Of a DNA stretch of 64,000 nt, positions 25,997 to 35,472 are shown piece after piece. The DNA is from Candidatus Bathyarchaeota archaeon. Its GTDB lineage: Archaea; Thermoproteota; Bathyarchaeia; Bathyarchaeales; Bathycorpusculaceae. A program made the translations under genes and the position numbers. The stretch spans positions 1-64,000 of the forward strand of contig PLYI01000120.1 of assembly GCA_003151735.1 (NCBI GenBank), given 5' to 3'. The number at the start of each line of letters is the position of its first letter. Position 1 is the stretch's first letter. The notes beneath the pieces were generated by a model. The model worked only from the letters and a program-made list of their open reading frames with translations. It was not told where the DNA came from and did not search any database.

Positions 25997-28885
25997 TTAT
26001 GGTCGTTTCCTGAGAACCAGGATGATTAAAGCGCCTATTATTGCGACGAAAACGAATAGTCCTGCGATTGCGGGAATGAAGTATTGGTCAGCAACTGATG
26101 GTGCGGTAATTGGAGCTGGAGCAAGTGTTGGGTGTGCTTCTACTACGTTGAATGCTGTTGTATCGGTTGATGGCCAGTAACCTTGGGTGCCAGCGAACGA
26201 AGCGTAAACTTTGAAGTCGCCTGGAATGTCAGGTCTCCAAGTGTAGCTGAATGCGCCGTTAGTGTCTGTTGTTGTTGTGCCTATGGGTCTATAGTTGCCG
26301 TTAGCGTCGACGACGTAGAGTGCAACTGTAACTCCTGTGAAGTTGCTTGGCAATGGTTTCTGCTGGTAGACATATCCCATCCAGTCTTTCATGCTTGCGT
26401 CAGATGATACTGGTACACCGTGTGGGAAGTTTGCTGCTTGGACGTCTTGTGTTGTGCCAGTGGCAGTATCCATTACTGTGCCAGTTATGACTACGTTGCT
26501 TCCTAATACTGAGGCTGCAGGTCCAACTGATACTGTTGTAACACTGGGTCCTCTACCGACTGTGTAAAGTTGGTCGTCATAGCCGTTGAACCATAGGTTG
26601 AAGCCGTCTGCGATAGCATAGCTCATGGAGCCGAATTCGCCAGTGTAGTCAGAGAGAGTCCATAGTTCTGTTCCGTCAGTGGCGTTAACTGCGCGTGTCA
26701 TTGCACCTTTGTAAATTGGGTCAGTGATGGTGTGCTCAGTAGTAGCCTCATATATTACCCCGTTGCCAACAGCTTGGATGAAGGTTGGATAGTCACCGTA
26801 GAAGGTATTCAAGCCTGCGTGAGTGCTATTGCCTTCTCCTCCGTTACCGTATGTCCACAGTACGTTTCCAGTAGTTAAGTCATAACAGTATAGTACTCCT
26901 GCGAATCCACTGCTGTAGAGTTTGCCGTAAGCTACTTGACCGGTTACGTATGGGTATATTGGGTTGCCGTAGTAGTCAAAGGCTGGTTGAGATGCGGTTG
27001 GACCCCATAGTTGGTCGCCTGTGCTCATGCTGAATCCTATCCAGTTCTTAGTTTCTTCCAAACCGAAAATGAAAACTCCGTTTCCATTTCCGTTCGGAGC
27101 GGTTGGATCTGCTCCACCGTAGGAATAGGTCAGATTGCCAGGTAGTATGTTATATGTCTTCATCCATAGTAATGAACCGACGTCGCCTTTAGATGCGTTG
27201 AGGTTGAGTGCGAAGAGTGTGTATGGAAGCTGAGGGTATCCTACGTTGTTTGCTGCAAAACCAACAGGTAGAGAGCCGTTTCTGAGGATCATCATATTGC
27301 CTGGGAAGGCTGCAAGTGTAGCTGAGGGATTGTTTAGTAGCTGCACAGCGGTTGGTGTTGTTTGTTGTCCTGTAGTGCCATTGAATACTTGTACAGGCAT
27401 GGTGTTAAGTGTTGGTACTGAAACGTTCCAGTCGTAAGAGGCTATTGACCAACCGACACCAGGAGGGCTGGTAGTAGAGTTAATCGGGATGTTTGCGTTG
27501 ACTGTGACTGTGTTAACGACGCTTGTAACTGATGGTGGAACTGTAACGAGCGCATTGTTGGTCATGTTAATAACTGAAGGTGATAGTAGGCTTGAACCAG
27601 ATGAAAATGGATTGCTTCCGCTTTGTTGCCACAGTCTAGACGAGTTCCATTGTTGTAGATACCATGCGGGGTTCGTTGAGTTGCCTAAGTTTGTGAAGAC
27701 ATATCTCAACTGTTCACCGTTTGGACCTGATGAGATTGCACCGCCGGGAGTACCAGATACATTGAAAAGCTGCATTCCTGTGTATGCATCAAAGGCTCTT
27801 GCAAAGCTTGTTGTGAAAAGTATTGGTGGAAACACTCCGTGTTGGTCGGGGTTCCAAAGATTATATACGTAGCCAAAAGAGATCGAAGGTACATCATCGC
27901 GAGACCAAATAATTTTTCCTGTGCGAAGGTCAACTGCGTCAGTAGGTCCGCTAGTAGTGCCTGTGAATGATACTGGTTCTGTGTAGTAGAGTATTCCGTC
28001 GATAATTATTGGGTTTTGTACTCTGTTGTTGTATGCTGAGCCTTCGAAGTAGCCGAGTCCTAAAGTGGCGGAGCCTATTTGTCCTCCGACAACACCGCCC
28101 ATTTCAAGTGGCTTTGTCCACATGATGTGGGAAGTCAGTGATCCTACTGCGTCGCCTGGGAACCTGTTCATCTGGGATTGGGAGAAGCCAGTGATTGTGC
28201 CTTGTCCGTATGCTGGATTGACTGCTGCACCGGTTCCTAACCAGTTGGATGAGATTGTCCACCAGTCAGTGTTTTCGCCATAGATTGGGCGTGTCCAGTA
28301 TTCTGTTGGAAGTGGATAGCTGTTTATTGCTACAGGTATTGGGTCTTGCTGTACAGTGACGTTTTCTGTCGCAGAGCTGGCAAGATAAGTGTCGTTAATC
28401 AATATTGAACCAGAGTAGCCATTGCCGTTAGCTCCGTATGCTTGTCCTGGATAAGTGAATTTCAGTGTGTATGTGCCTACTGCGTCAGGTACAAATGAGG
28501 TGAACTGTGATGAGGTTGTGTCGCTTATGATTGGGAAATTCTGGGTTATTACGCTACCGTCAGGTTTTGTTATGGTTAGTGTGTAGTTAAGGAATCTGTA
28601 GCTGTTTGATAGCAGTGCTGAGCTTGCTGTTGAACCGTTGGTTCCGGAAACCGGAGTTGATCCTCCTGCGTCGCCGTAAACTGGCTCAAGCCACATGTAG
28701 ACAGTGACTTTCTGGCCAACGCCGACTGGGTCTGGTTCCGCAACAATGTTAGCGTAGGTTGGAATTGTCCAAGACGGAAGATGTGCACTTGCATTGGGCA
28801 TCATTAGCATTGTTGAAGCTGCCATTGAAATTATCAACAAAATTGCAATCGTAATTACTACTGTTTTATTTTTTGCATTTTGCAT
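25997..28885 (-). CDS. Large PQQ-propeller surface protein, paralogue 2
   Basis: 962 residues with the family layout: signal peptide (ending near 'PNASAHLPSW'), Ig-like domain ('AEPDPVGVGQKVTVYMWLEP'), 'YWTRPIYGENTDWWTISSNW', 'GDAVGSLTSHIMWTKPLEMG', propeller blades ('VDLRTGKIIWS', 'DLTTGNVLWTYGNGGEGN'), the shared 'DASMKDWMGYVYQQKPLPSN', C-terminal Ig-like domain, 'TLAPAPITAPS' stalk, transmembrane helix and 'RKRP'. It has a TAGGAG Shine-Dalgarno. About 150 bp upstream of its ATG closely resemble the region before paralogue 3, so the two arose by duplication including the promoter. Envelope role inferred. Confidence 0.87.
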   Translation of the reverse strand: MQNAKNKTVVITIAILLIISMAASTMLMMPNASAHLPSWTIPTYANIVAEPDPVGVGQKVTVYMWLEPVYGDAGGSTPVSGTNGSTASSALLSNSYRFLNYTLTITKPDGSVITQNFPIISDTTSSQFTSFVPDAVGTYTLKFTYPGQAYGANGNGYSGSILINDTYLASSATENVTVQQDPIPVAINSYPLPTEYWTRPIYGENTDWWTISSNWLGTGAAVNPAYGQGTITGFSQSQMNRFPGDAVGSLTSHIMWTKPLEMGGVVGGQIGSATLGLGYFEGSAYNNRVQNPIIIDGILYYTEPVSFTGTTSGPTDAVDLRTGKIIWSRDDVPSISFGYVYNLWNPDQHGVFPPILFTTSFARAFDAYTGMQLFNVSGTPGGAISSGPNGEQLRYVFTNLGNSTNPAWYLQQWNSSRLWQQSGSNPFSSGSSLLSPSVINMTNNALVTVPPSVTSVVNTVTVNANIPINSTTSPPGVGWSIASYDWNVSVPTLNTMPVQVFNGTTGQQTTPTAVQLLNNPSATLAAFPGNMMILRNGSLPVGFAANNVGYPQLPYTLFALNLNASKGDVGSLLWMKTYNILPGNLTYSYGGADPTAPNGNGNGVFIFGLEETKNWIGFSMSTGDQLWGPTASQPAFDYYGNPIYPYVTGQVAYGKLYSSGFAGVLYCYDLTTGNVLWTYGNGGEGNSTHAGLNTFYGDYPTFIQAVGNGVIYEATTEHTITDPIYKGAMTRAVNATDGTELWTLSDYTGEFGSMSYAIADGFNLWFNGYDDQLYTVGRGPSVTTVSVGPAASVLGSNVVITGTVMDTATGTTQDVQAANFPHGVPVSSDASMKDWMGYVYQQKPLPSNFTGVTVALYVVDANGNYRPIGTTTTDTNGAFSYTWRPDIPGDFKVYASFAGTQGYWPSTDTTAFNVVEAHPTLAPAPITAPSVADQYFIPAIAGLFVFVAIIGALIILVLRKRP

Positions 28886-28924
28886 TTTTATTTTCTCCTA
28901 AGTTTTGTGCTATAGACTTAGCGC

Positions 28925-28937
28925 TAATTATTAATAA
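28925..28937 (-). promoter_or_regulatory. TATA-like element of surface gene 2
   Basis: The A/T stretch TTATTAATAATTA (minus strand) lies about 45 nt before the ATG. An equivalent element at the same distance precedes paralogue 3, and a similar one precedes paralogue 4 (35311-35318). Confidence 0.45.
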
Positions 28938-29097
28938 GATTATCGCTAAAATCCCAAAAAAAAAGCGCTTGGTTAAATAAAAAGGATATTATTTGTACCT
29001 ATAGAGAAGAAAAAGTAACAATAGTTTAGCATTATAAAAATAGGATATTATAATTTTAAAATAAGCAAAAAAAGACGAGATTATTGCTTTTTGGCAT

Positions 29098-29241
29098 TTA
29101 TGATCGCTTTCTATGCAATAATACCCCAATTATAAGGATCACCGTCATGATTGTAATTGCACAACCTAAAGCGTATGTATCTGTCATTGCTGGTGGTTGA
29201 GGTGTCGGTGTTGAAGTGGGATGTTCTCCGACAGTTTTTTT
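29098..29241 (-). pseudogene. 3' remnant of a further surface-protein paralogue
   Basis: In the gap between surface genes 2 and 3, the minus strand reads 'TVGEHPTSTPTPQPPAMTDT' then 'YALGCAITIMTVILIIGVLL' and 'HRKRS' before a TAA at 29098-29100. This is the stalk, membrane anchor and basic tail of the family, closest to paralogue 4 ('VVGEHPTPAPTPSPLATMTD'). No start codon or upstream propeller exists, so about 45 codons survive from a deleted gene. It shows the cluster has lost members by deletion or recombination. Confidence 0.8.
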
Positions 29242-29310
29242 GCGCCTAAGTCTATGAGTTGATCATTATTAATTGGATTTGTGTTAACAAATTTAAAATT
29301 TAATTGATAG

Positions 29311-29326
29311 AAAAAAAGAAAAGGGG
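29311..29326 (-). terminator. Terminator of surface-protein gene 3
   Basis: Minus-strand CCCCTTTTCTTTTTTT follows the stop of paralogue 3, matching the C-run/T-run pattern after the other members. Confidence 0.5.
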
Positions 29327-29351
29327 AATTATTTTTTTCCTTTATGCGGTG

Positions 29352-32327
29352 CTATGGCTTCTTTCTGAGCATCAATAAAGCCAGCGCAACGCCGACTATG
29401 ATGATTGCAACGATTATTCCAACTATTGAAGGAACAAAGTATTGGTCAGCAACTGATGGTGCGGCAGTTGGAGTTGGAGCTAGCGTCGGGTGTGCTTCCA
29501 TTATGTTTAATGCTGTTTCCGAGGTTGATGGCCAGTAACCGTTGGTTCCTGCGAAGATAGCGTAAACTCTGTAGCTGCCTGGGATGTCTGGTTTCCATGC
29601 AAGGCTGAATGACCCGGATAAATCAGTTGTTGTGGTTCCTATTTGCCTATAGTTGCCGTTGGAGTCTAAGACATACACGCTCACTGGAACTCCGGTGAAG
29701 TTGGTTGGGTGTGGCTGTTGCTGGTAAACGTACTCCATCAAAGATGCCATGCTTGCGTCAGACGCAACTGGAACTCCGCTTGGAAAGTCTGCTTTCACTT
29801 GTGATTGCTGTGTACCAGCGGAAATGTCGGTGACAGTGCCTTGTATAACCACGTTGTCTCCGAATGCCGAAACGACTGGTGAAGCTGAAACTGTTGTTGC
29901 ACTGGGTCCTCTGCCTACACTGTAAATTGAGTTGTCGTATCCGTTCCACATTACTGCATAGCCGTCTGCGATGGCATAGCTCATTGCGGCGAATTCGTTG
30001 TTGTCATTTGATAATGTCCAAATTTCTGTTCCGGTCGTAGCGTTAATTGCACGTGCTAAACACTCCTTGTAAATCGGTGAATCGACAGTGTGCTCTGTAG
30101 TAGCGAGGTAGATTACTCCGTTGCCAATAGCTTGTATCCCGGTTGGGTAGTCACCGTAGGGTGTATCAAAGCCTGCGAATGTGCTGTTGCCAGGTCCTCC
30201 GTTACCGTAGGTCCACATTAGGCTTCCATTTACCATAGAGTTAGCGTAGACTATACCTGCGTAAGAACTGCTGTAGAGCATGCCATATGCGGGGACACTG
30301 GCTATGAATGGATAGATTGGGTTGCCATAGTAGTCAAAGGCTGCTTGCGAAGCAGTTGGCCCCCATATTTTCGCACCTGTTAGCATGCTGTATCCTACAA
30401 ACTGCGTGGTTTGCTGGTATGATTCAGCGAATGTATTGGTCGTTGGATCTGCTCCGGCAAATGTGACAGTTAAGTTGCCTGCTGGTTGAACTGTATTTGT
30501 CCATAGGATCTGACCGAATGTTGAATGAGTGGTGTTGAGGTCGACAGCGAAGTATGTGTAGGGATTCACGCTTTGGGTTGCAAATGTTTGTGGAGTGCCG
30601 CTGGAATAAGAGCCGTTTCTGCAAATCATCATATTATCATAGAAAGTTGCTAATACAGTAAATGCTTGTGAAGCGTCAGGGTTAGTAGGAGGCGTGCTAT
30701 ATTGGCTAGCGCCATAAACGACTGTTCCGTTAGTAAGTGTTGTTAGAGTTTGGTTGCCCATCACGTTGAGCCATGGTACTGAAATGTTCCAGTCAAAACG
30801 GTCAAATGGACTGTTTGCATTGTTTATGCCGGCGTTAACCAAGTAAGTAGGTCCAGTATAGGGTGTATAGGCTCCGGTAAGCGTTGGATTTAGCGTCGGT
30901 ATAGACACTAATGATGTAATGGCGGTTATAGCACTCGTTGCCACTCCTGTTGTAGTAGTCGTACTAGTCGATGGTATGTTAGTGCTACTGGAATTGTAAA
31001 GTGTTGGTGTCAGAATATCATTTCCGCCTGAGGCCCCGATTCCAAGGTAATTCCACATTTTGGATGAGTTCCATTCACGTAAACTCCAACTTGGATTTTG
31101 TGCGGTTCCATCATTTGCGAAGACATACTTTAGTTGTTCGCCACTTGGACCCATGGCTGCTGAGCCTGAAGGAGCGTTTGTCATGTTGAAAAGAAAGTCT
31201 CCTGTAGCTGCATCAAAAGCCTCGCCGTTGCCGAGGGGGATTACAAGGGTTCCGAATGTGATTGAGCCGCCGAATGATGAGAATAGGATTCCTGATTGCA
31301 CTCCGTGTTGGTTAGGGTCTTGATGGTCATATACGTAGCCGAATGATATCGTAGGCATAGTAGGATTAGTCCAAACAATTTCCCCTGTCGCTAGGTTTTG
31401 GCAAACTTCTGCTCCACCAGATCCAGAGAAGGTGCCTATTGGTTGTCTGTAGTAGATGTATCCGTTAAGTATTATCACGTTGGTGAATTTTTGCAAGTAT
31501 GCAGACCCTTCATTATAGGTGTCGCCTAGTTTACCTGCTGTGCTAGTTCCGCCAACGACTCCTCCTGCCATAAGTGGATATGTCCACATCACGTGGCCAG
31601 TGGTTGGACCTACTGCATCGCCTGGATATACCTGGAAAAATGACGCTCCATTGTAGCCGCTAAGAGTCCCAGAACCCGTTGCAGAATTAACAGCTGAACC
31701 TGTACCTAGCCAGTTCGATGAAATTGTAAACCAATCGTTGTTATTGCCGTATATTGGTCTCTCCCAGAAAGCTGTCGGCAGTGGTGAGCTACCAGTAGGT
31801 CCAGGGATTGACTCTTGTTGTACAGTAAGGGTTGTATTTGCAGAGGCGGCTGTATAATAATCGCCAACAAGTATTGAAGTGGGGTTATAGTCGCCTGCAA
31901 CACTGTCATTATATGGCTGTCCCGGGAAATTAAACAGGAAAGTGTAGGTTCCAACCTGATCTGGAGTGAAGAAACTGAACTGTGACGATGTTGGGTCGCT
32001 GACAACTGGAAAAATTGTTGTAGTTGCTGTACCGTCAGGCTTTACTACTGTGAGATTGTAGTTATGGAATCTAAAGGTGTTCGTTAGTGCTGCAGAGTCA
32101 GCTGTACTAGCGCCTGCTCCGAAAACTGTGTCAAGCCACGTGAAAACAGTCACTCGTTGACCGACACCTATTGGGTCAGGTGCAGCGACAATGTATGCAG
32201 TTGGTATTATCGTCCAAGAGGGTGAATGTGCACTAGTAGCTGGAATCAGCATCGTTGCTGCTCCCATTGAAATGATTAAGAATATCGCAATCGAAATAGC
32301 TGCTGTTTTACTTTCTGAAATTTTCAT
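29352..32327 (-). CDS. Large PQQ-propeller surface protein, paralogue 3
   Basis: 991 residues, the longest member. Signal peptide ending near 'IPATSAHSPSW', Ig-like domain ('AAPDPIGVGQRVTVFTWLDT'), 'FWERPIYGNNNDWFTISSNW', 'GDAVGPTTGHVMWTYPLMAG', propeller blades, C-terminal Ig-like domain with 'VLDSNGNYRQIGTTTTDLSG', stalk, membrane helix and 'RKKP'. A Thr/Ser-rich insertion ('STSTTTTTGVATSAITAIT') lies in the mid-propeller, where the paralogues differ most in length and sequence. The SD AGGAG lies about 10 nt before the ATG. Envelope role inferred. Confidence 0.87.
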   Translation of the reverse strand: MKISESKTAAISIAIFLIISMGAATMLIPATSAHSPSWTIIPTAYIVAAPDPIGVGQRVTVFTWLDTVFGAGASTADSAALTNTFRFHNYNLTVVKPDGTATTTIFPVVSDPTSSQFSFFTPDQVGTYTFLFNFPGQPYNDSVAGDYNPTSILVGDYYTAASANTTLTVQQESIPGPTGSSPLPTAFWERPIYGNNNDWFTISSNWLGTGSAVNSATGSGTLSGYNGASFFQVYPGDAVGPTTGHVMWTYPLMAGGVVGGTSTAGKLGDTYNEGSAYLQKFTNVIILNGYIYYRQPIGTFSGSGGAEVCQNLATGEIVWTNPTMPTISFGYVYDHQDPNQHGVQSGILFSSFGGSITFGTLVIPLGNGEAFDAATGDFLFNMTNAPSGSAAMGPSGEQLKYVFANDGTAQNPSWSLREWNSSKMWNYLGIGASGGNDILTPTLYNSSSTNIPSTSTTTTTGVATSAITAITSLVSIPTLNPTLTGAYTPYTGPTYLVNAGINNANSPFDRFDWNISVPWLNVMGNQTLTTLTNGTVVYGASQYSTPPTNPDASQAFTVLATFYDNMMICRNGSYSSGTPQTFATQSVNPYTYFAVDLNTTHSTFGQILWTNTVQPAGNLTVTFAGADPTTNTFAESYQQTTQFVGYSMLTGAKIWGPTASQAAFDYYGNPIYPFIASVPAYGMLYSSSYAGIVYANSMVNGSLMWTYGNGGPGNSTFAGFDTPYGDYPTGIQAIGNGVIYLATTEHTVDSPIYKECLARAINATTGTEIWTLSNDNNEFAAMSYAIADGYAVMWNGYDNSIYSVGRGPSATTVSASPVVSAFGDNVVIQGTVTDISAGTQQSQVKADFPSGVPVASDASMASLMEYVYQQQPHPTNFTGVPVSVYVLDSNGNYRQIGTTTTDLSGSFSLAWKPDIPGSYRVYAIFAGTNGYWPSTSETALNIMEAHPTLAPTPTAAPSVADQYFVPSIVGIIVAIIIVGVALALLMLRKKP

Positions 32328-32370
32328 TTCTTTTATTCTCCTATAAGTTTTGTGATAAAAGACATATCGC

Positions 32371-32384
32371 TAATTATTAATAAA
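32371..32384 (-). promoter_or_regulatory. TATA-like element of surface gene 3
   Basis: TTTATTAATAATTA (minus strand) lies about 45 nt upstream of the ATG, in a roughly 150-bp block shared with the region before paralogue 2. Confidence 0.45.
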
Positions 32385-32507
32385 GTTATTGCCAAAATCC
32401 TCAAAAAAGCATTTGTTCAAAATAAAAGTATATTTTTTGTATTTATAGAGAAAAAAAAGTATCAATAGTTTATTATTATAAAAAAACTACTCAGATCAAA
32501 TTAGTCA

Positions 32508-32520
32508 AAAAGAGGGGAAG
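32508..32520 (-). terminator. Terminator of surface-protein gene 4
   Basis: Minus-strand CTTCCCCTCTTTTT follows the stop of paralogue 4, in the same place and style as for its sisters. Confidence 0.45.
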
Positions 32521-32538
32521 ATGTTGTTTTATGAGATT

Positions 32539-35268
32539 TTATGGTCGCTTTCTAAGCAATAGCGCCCCAATTATGAGGATCACTATTATGATTGCAACTG
32601 CTGAGCCCAAAACGTACGTATCTGTCATTGTTGCTAGCGGTGATGGTGTGGGTGCTGGGGTTGGGTGTTCTCCGACAACGTTCATGGCTGTTACAGCGCT
32701 GGATGGCCAGTAACCATTAGTGCCAGCAAAAGTCGCAGTTACAGTGTAGTCGCCCGGAACGTTTGGTGGTGTCCAAGTGTAATGGAATAGACCGTTTGCG
32801 TTGGTAGTTGCGTCGCCGATGTGGACATAGTTGCCGTTTGGATCCATAGCATCTAATGATACTGCAACGCCTGTAAAGTTGGTTGGCAATGGTTTTTGCT
32901 GGTAAACATAGCCCATCCAGTCCTTCATACTAGCATCAGATGAAACTGGAACGCCATTGGGGAAGTCAGCTGCTTGCTGGTCCTGTTTTGTGCCAGCGCA
33001 AATATCAGTCACTGTACCTTGAATAACTACATTGACATTTACTGTTGTAGCAGTCAATGGTGCTTGAACTGTTGTATCACTTGGTCCTCTGCCAACACTG
33101 TAGATTTGGTTGTCATAACCGTTAAACCATGTTGCATAGCCGTCTGCGATAGCGTAGCTCATCGCTGCGAACTCGCCAGTATAGCCTGAAAGAGTCCAGA
33201 CTTCTTTTCCATCAGTGGCATTGATAGCTCGTGCCAACGCGCCTCTCCAAATCGGCGTATTGGTAGTGTGCTCTGAGGTAACTGTGTATATTATTCCGTT
33301 GCCGACTGCGTTTATGAATGTTGGATATTCACCGAAAGGTGTGTTGAAACCAGCGTAAGTGCTGTTGCCTGCGCCACCGTTACCGTAAGTCCAAAGTAGA
33401 TTTCCGGTCTTCAAATCATACGCATAGAGTATTCCCGCGTATCCGATGCTGTATAGGTTTCCGTAGGCAAGTTGACCTTGTATTAGTGGTGTAATTGGGT
33501 TTCCGAAGTAGTCAAGCGGTGCTTGAGAGGCTGTTGGACCCCAAATTTTATCGCCTGTATTTAGGTCGTATCCTACCCATTGCAAAGTTTCCTTGTATCC
33601 TTCAATGAAGACGCCTGTCGCTGGATCAGCCGGGCCTGATAAGACAGTTAAGTTGCCGGCTGGAGGCTGAACTGTTTTTGACCACAATAGTGAACCGATT
33701 GCACCCCTAGACGCATTGAGGTTGATAGCAAAGTATGTATATGGAGTGTTTTGGCTAACTATCCCATACAATCCATTTGTGCTTAGTGTTGGTAGAGCGC
33801 CACTAAAGCAAAGTATCATGTTGCCGTAGAAAGCTGCAACTTCCGTAAAGGGAGGCATAGTATTAGCCCATGATATCGAAATGTTCCAGTCATATCGGTT
33901 ACTTGTACTTGCATCGACCGCGTTTAAAACAGGGGAAACATCTGGCGCTGGTATTAATGCTCCAGTTATACCCCAATTCCACAAGTTAGACGAGTTCCAC
34001 TGAGCCAAATACCACTGCGGTTTTGTAGGAGTGCCGTCGTTTGCTGCAACGTACCTTAAGTGTTCACCGTATGGACCCATTGTTTCAGGAAGAGCACCAG
34101 CCCCTAAGAATCCTGCGCCGCCTGGAGCGTTAGTTACGTTAAACAGCGGAATTCCTGTATCTGCATCAAAAGCTTGGGCAAAGTTACTCGTGAATAAAAT
34201 TGGCGGGTAAACTCCTTTCTGGTTAGGGTTTTGAACGTCATAGATGTAACCGAATGACAGTTGCCCGGCAGGTATAGCAGTGCTCATCCAAATTTGCTGC
34301 CCAGTCCTTAGGTCAATGCAGAAGGTTCCACTGCTCGATCCAGCAAATAGTGTGCCTTCACTTTGGAATGACAGTGGCGTCTGGTAGTATATCTTTCCAT
34401 CCATAATTATTGGATTAGTGTATCTTTGATTGTATGCAGAGCCTTCGAAGAATGTGTCTCCTTGCACGGCAAAGTCGTTTCCTCCGACAACTCCGCCGCT
34501 TTGAAGCGGTTTTGTCCACATGATGTGGCTAGTTTGAGGTCCTACAGCATCACCTGGGAACCTGTTGAGACCTGCGGTGGAAAATCCGTATGCGCCTATG
34601 TCACCTGAACCTACTGATGGTATAACAGGTGCGCCTTGACCTAGCCAGTTTGAAGAAATTGACCACCAGCCAGGGTTTTCACCGTAGATTGGGCGTGTCC
34701 AGTATTCTGTTGGAAGCGGATAGGTACCTATTGCTCCAGGTATTGCTGATTGTAGAACAGTGAGTGTGGCTGATGCAGAACTGGGCAGATAAGTATCGTT
34801 GACCAATGGGTCAGGTTCAAGTTGACCAGTAAATGCATTTACTTGTGTGGTTGGATGGGAATATTGATTGAAGGCTTGTCCTGGGAAACTGAAGTTGAAA
34901 ATGTACGTGCCGACCTGGGAAGGAGTGAAGCTCAAGTCTTGGGATGATGTTGGATCTGCGATGTAGCTGAAAGTCTGTGTTGTCATTGTGCCATCGGGCG
35001 CTGTAATGTTGAACTGGTAATTATGCCATCTGTAATCATTCGTTAATGCTACCTGAGGATCAAGAATCTTGTCAATCCACATAATAACGAGTACTGGTTG
35101 ACCAACGCCTATTGGGTTAGGAGCTACGTTAATGAAAGCATACGTTGGAATTGTCCATGAAGGCGTATGTGCGCTGGTGCTTGGCAGTAGCATTGTTGAA
35201 GCTAACATTGAAATTACAAAGAATATAGCGATTAAAACAGATGCGGTTTTACTTTTAGAATTGTTCAT
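32539..35268 (-). CDS. Large PQQ-propeller surface protein, paralogue 4
   Basis: 909 residues, the shortest intact member, lacking the long mid-propeller insert. Signal peptide ending near 'PSTSAHTPSW', Ig-like domain ('VAPNPIGVGQPVLVIMWIDK'), 'YWTRPIYGENPGWWSISSNW', propeller ('DLRTGQQIWMS', 'DLKTGNLLWTYGNGGAGN'), 'DASMKDWMGYVYQQKPLPTN', C-terminal Ig-like domain, 'APTPSPLATMTD' stalk, membrane helix and 'RKRP'. It is divergent from the Lrp-type regulator at 35473 with 204 bp between the start codons, so the two may share control. The 29.1-kb remnant is closest to this member. Confidence 0.87.
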   Translation of the reverse strand: MNNSKSKTASVLIAIFFVISMLASTMLLPSTSAHTPSWTIPTYAFINVAPNPIGVGQPVLVIMWIDKILDPQVALTNDYRWHNYQFNITAPDGTMTTQTFSYIADPTSSQDLSFTPSQVGTYIFNFSFPGQAFNQYSHPTTQVNAFTGQLEPDPLVNDTYLPSSASATLTVLQSAIPGAIGTYPLPTEYWTRPIYGENPGWWSISSNWLGQGAPVIPSVGSGDIGAYGFSTAGLNRFPGDAVGPQTSHIMWTKPLQSGGVVGGNDFAVQGDTFFEGSAYNQRYTNPIIMDGKIYYQTPLSFQSEGTLFAGSSSGTFCIDLRTGQQIWMSTAIPAGQLSFGYIYDVQNPNQKGVYPPILFTSNFAQAFDADTGIPLFNVTNAPGGAGFLGAGALPETMGPYGEHLRYVAANDGTPTKPQWYLAQWNSSNLWNWGITGALIPAPDVSPVLNAVDASTSNRYDWNISISWANTMPPFTEVAAFYGNMILCFSGALPTLSTNGLYGIVSQNTPYTYFAINLNASRGAIGSLLWSKTVQPPAGNLTVLSGPADPATGVFIEGYKETLQWVGYDLNTGDKIWGPTASQAPLDYFGNPITPLIQGQLAYGNLYSIGYAGILYAYDLKTGNLLWTYGNGGAGNSTYAGFNTPFGEYPTFINAVGNGIIYTVTSEHTTNTPIWRGALARAINATDGKEVWTLSGYTGEFAAMSYAIADGYATWFNGYDNQIYSVGRGPSDTTVQAPLTATTVNVNVVIQGTVTDICAGTKQDQQAADFPNGVPVSSDASMKDWMGYVYQQKPLPTNFTGVAVSLDAMDPNGNYVHIGDATTNANGLFHYTWTPPNVPGDYTVTATFAGTNGYWPSSAVTAMNVVGEHPTPAPTPSPLATMTDTYVLGSAVAIIIVILIIGALLLRKRP

Positions 35269-35430
35269 TTTTCTTTTATTCTCCTAAAATTTAAAGCCTT
35301 ATTATTGGCCATTAATTACAGAAGGCGAGGATGTATTTACATTTTTCTTTTTTTGAACAGAAAACACCAATATCTGCAATTTTTTCAACAATATCATATG
35401 AAATTTTTCTATGAAAACTTTATCGCTAAA

Positions 35431-35438
35431 ATTTAAAT
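35431..35438 (+). promoter_or_regulatory. TATA box of Lrp-type regulator 1
   Basis: ATTTAAAT lies 42 nt upstream of the TTG start. The same box precedes regulators 2 (42 nt) and 3 (53 nt), which supports both the promoters and the chosen starts. Confidence 0.55.
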
Positions 35439-35472
35439 TGTGGCTCAACATATATTTGGTGGTTAAAGGCAT

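Noticed and set aside
25977-26180. Plus-strand ORFs antisense to the surface-protein anchors (also 29344-29538 and 32531-32713)
   Set aside because: They repeat at the same place in each paralogue because the antisense of the conserved anchor happens to be open; no promoter or ribosome binding site supports them.
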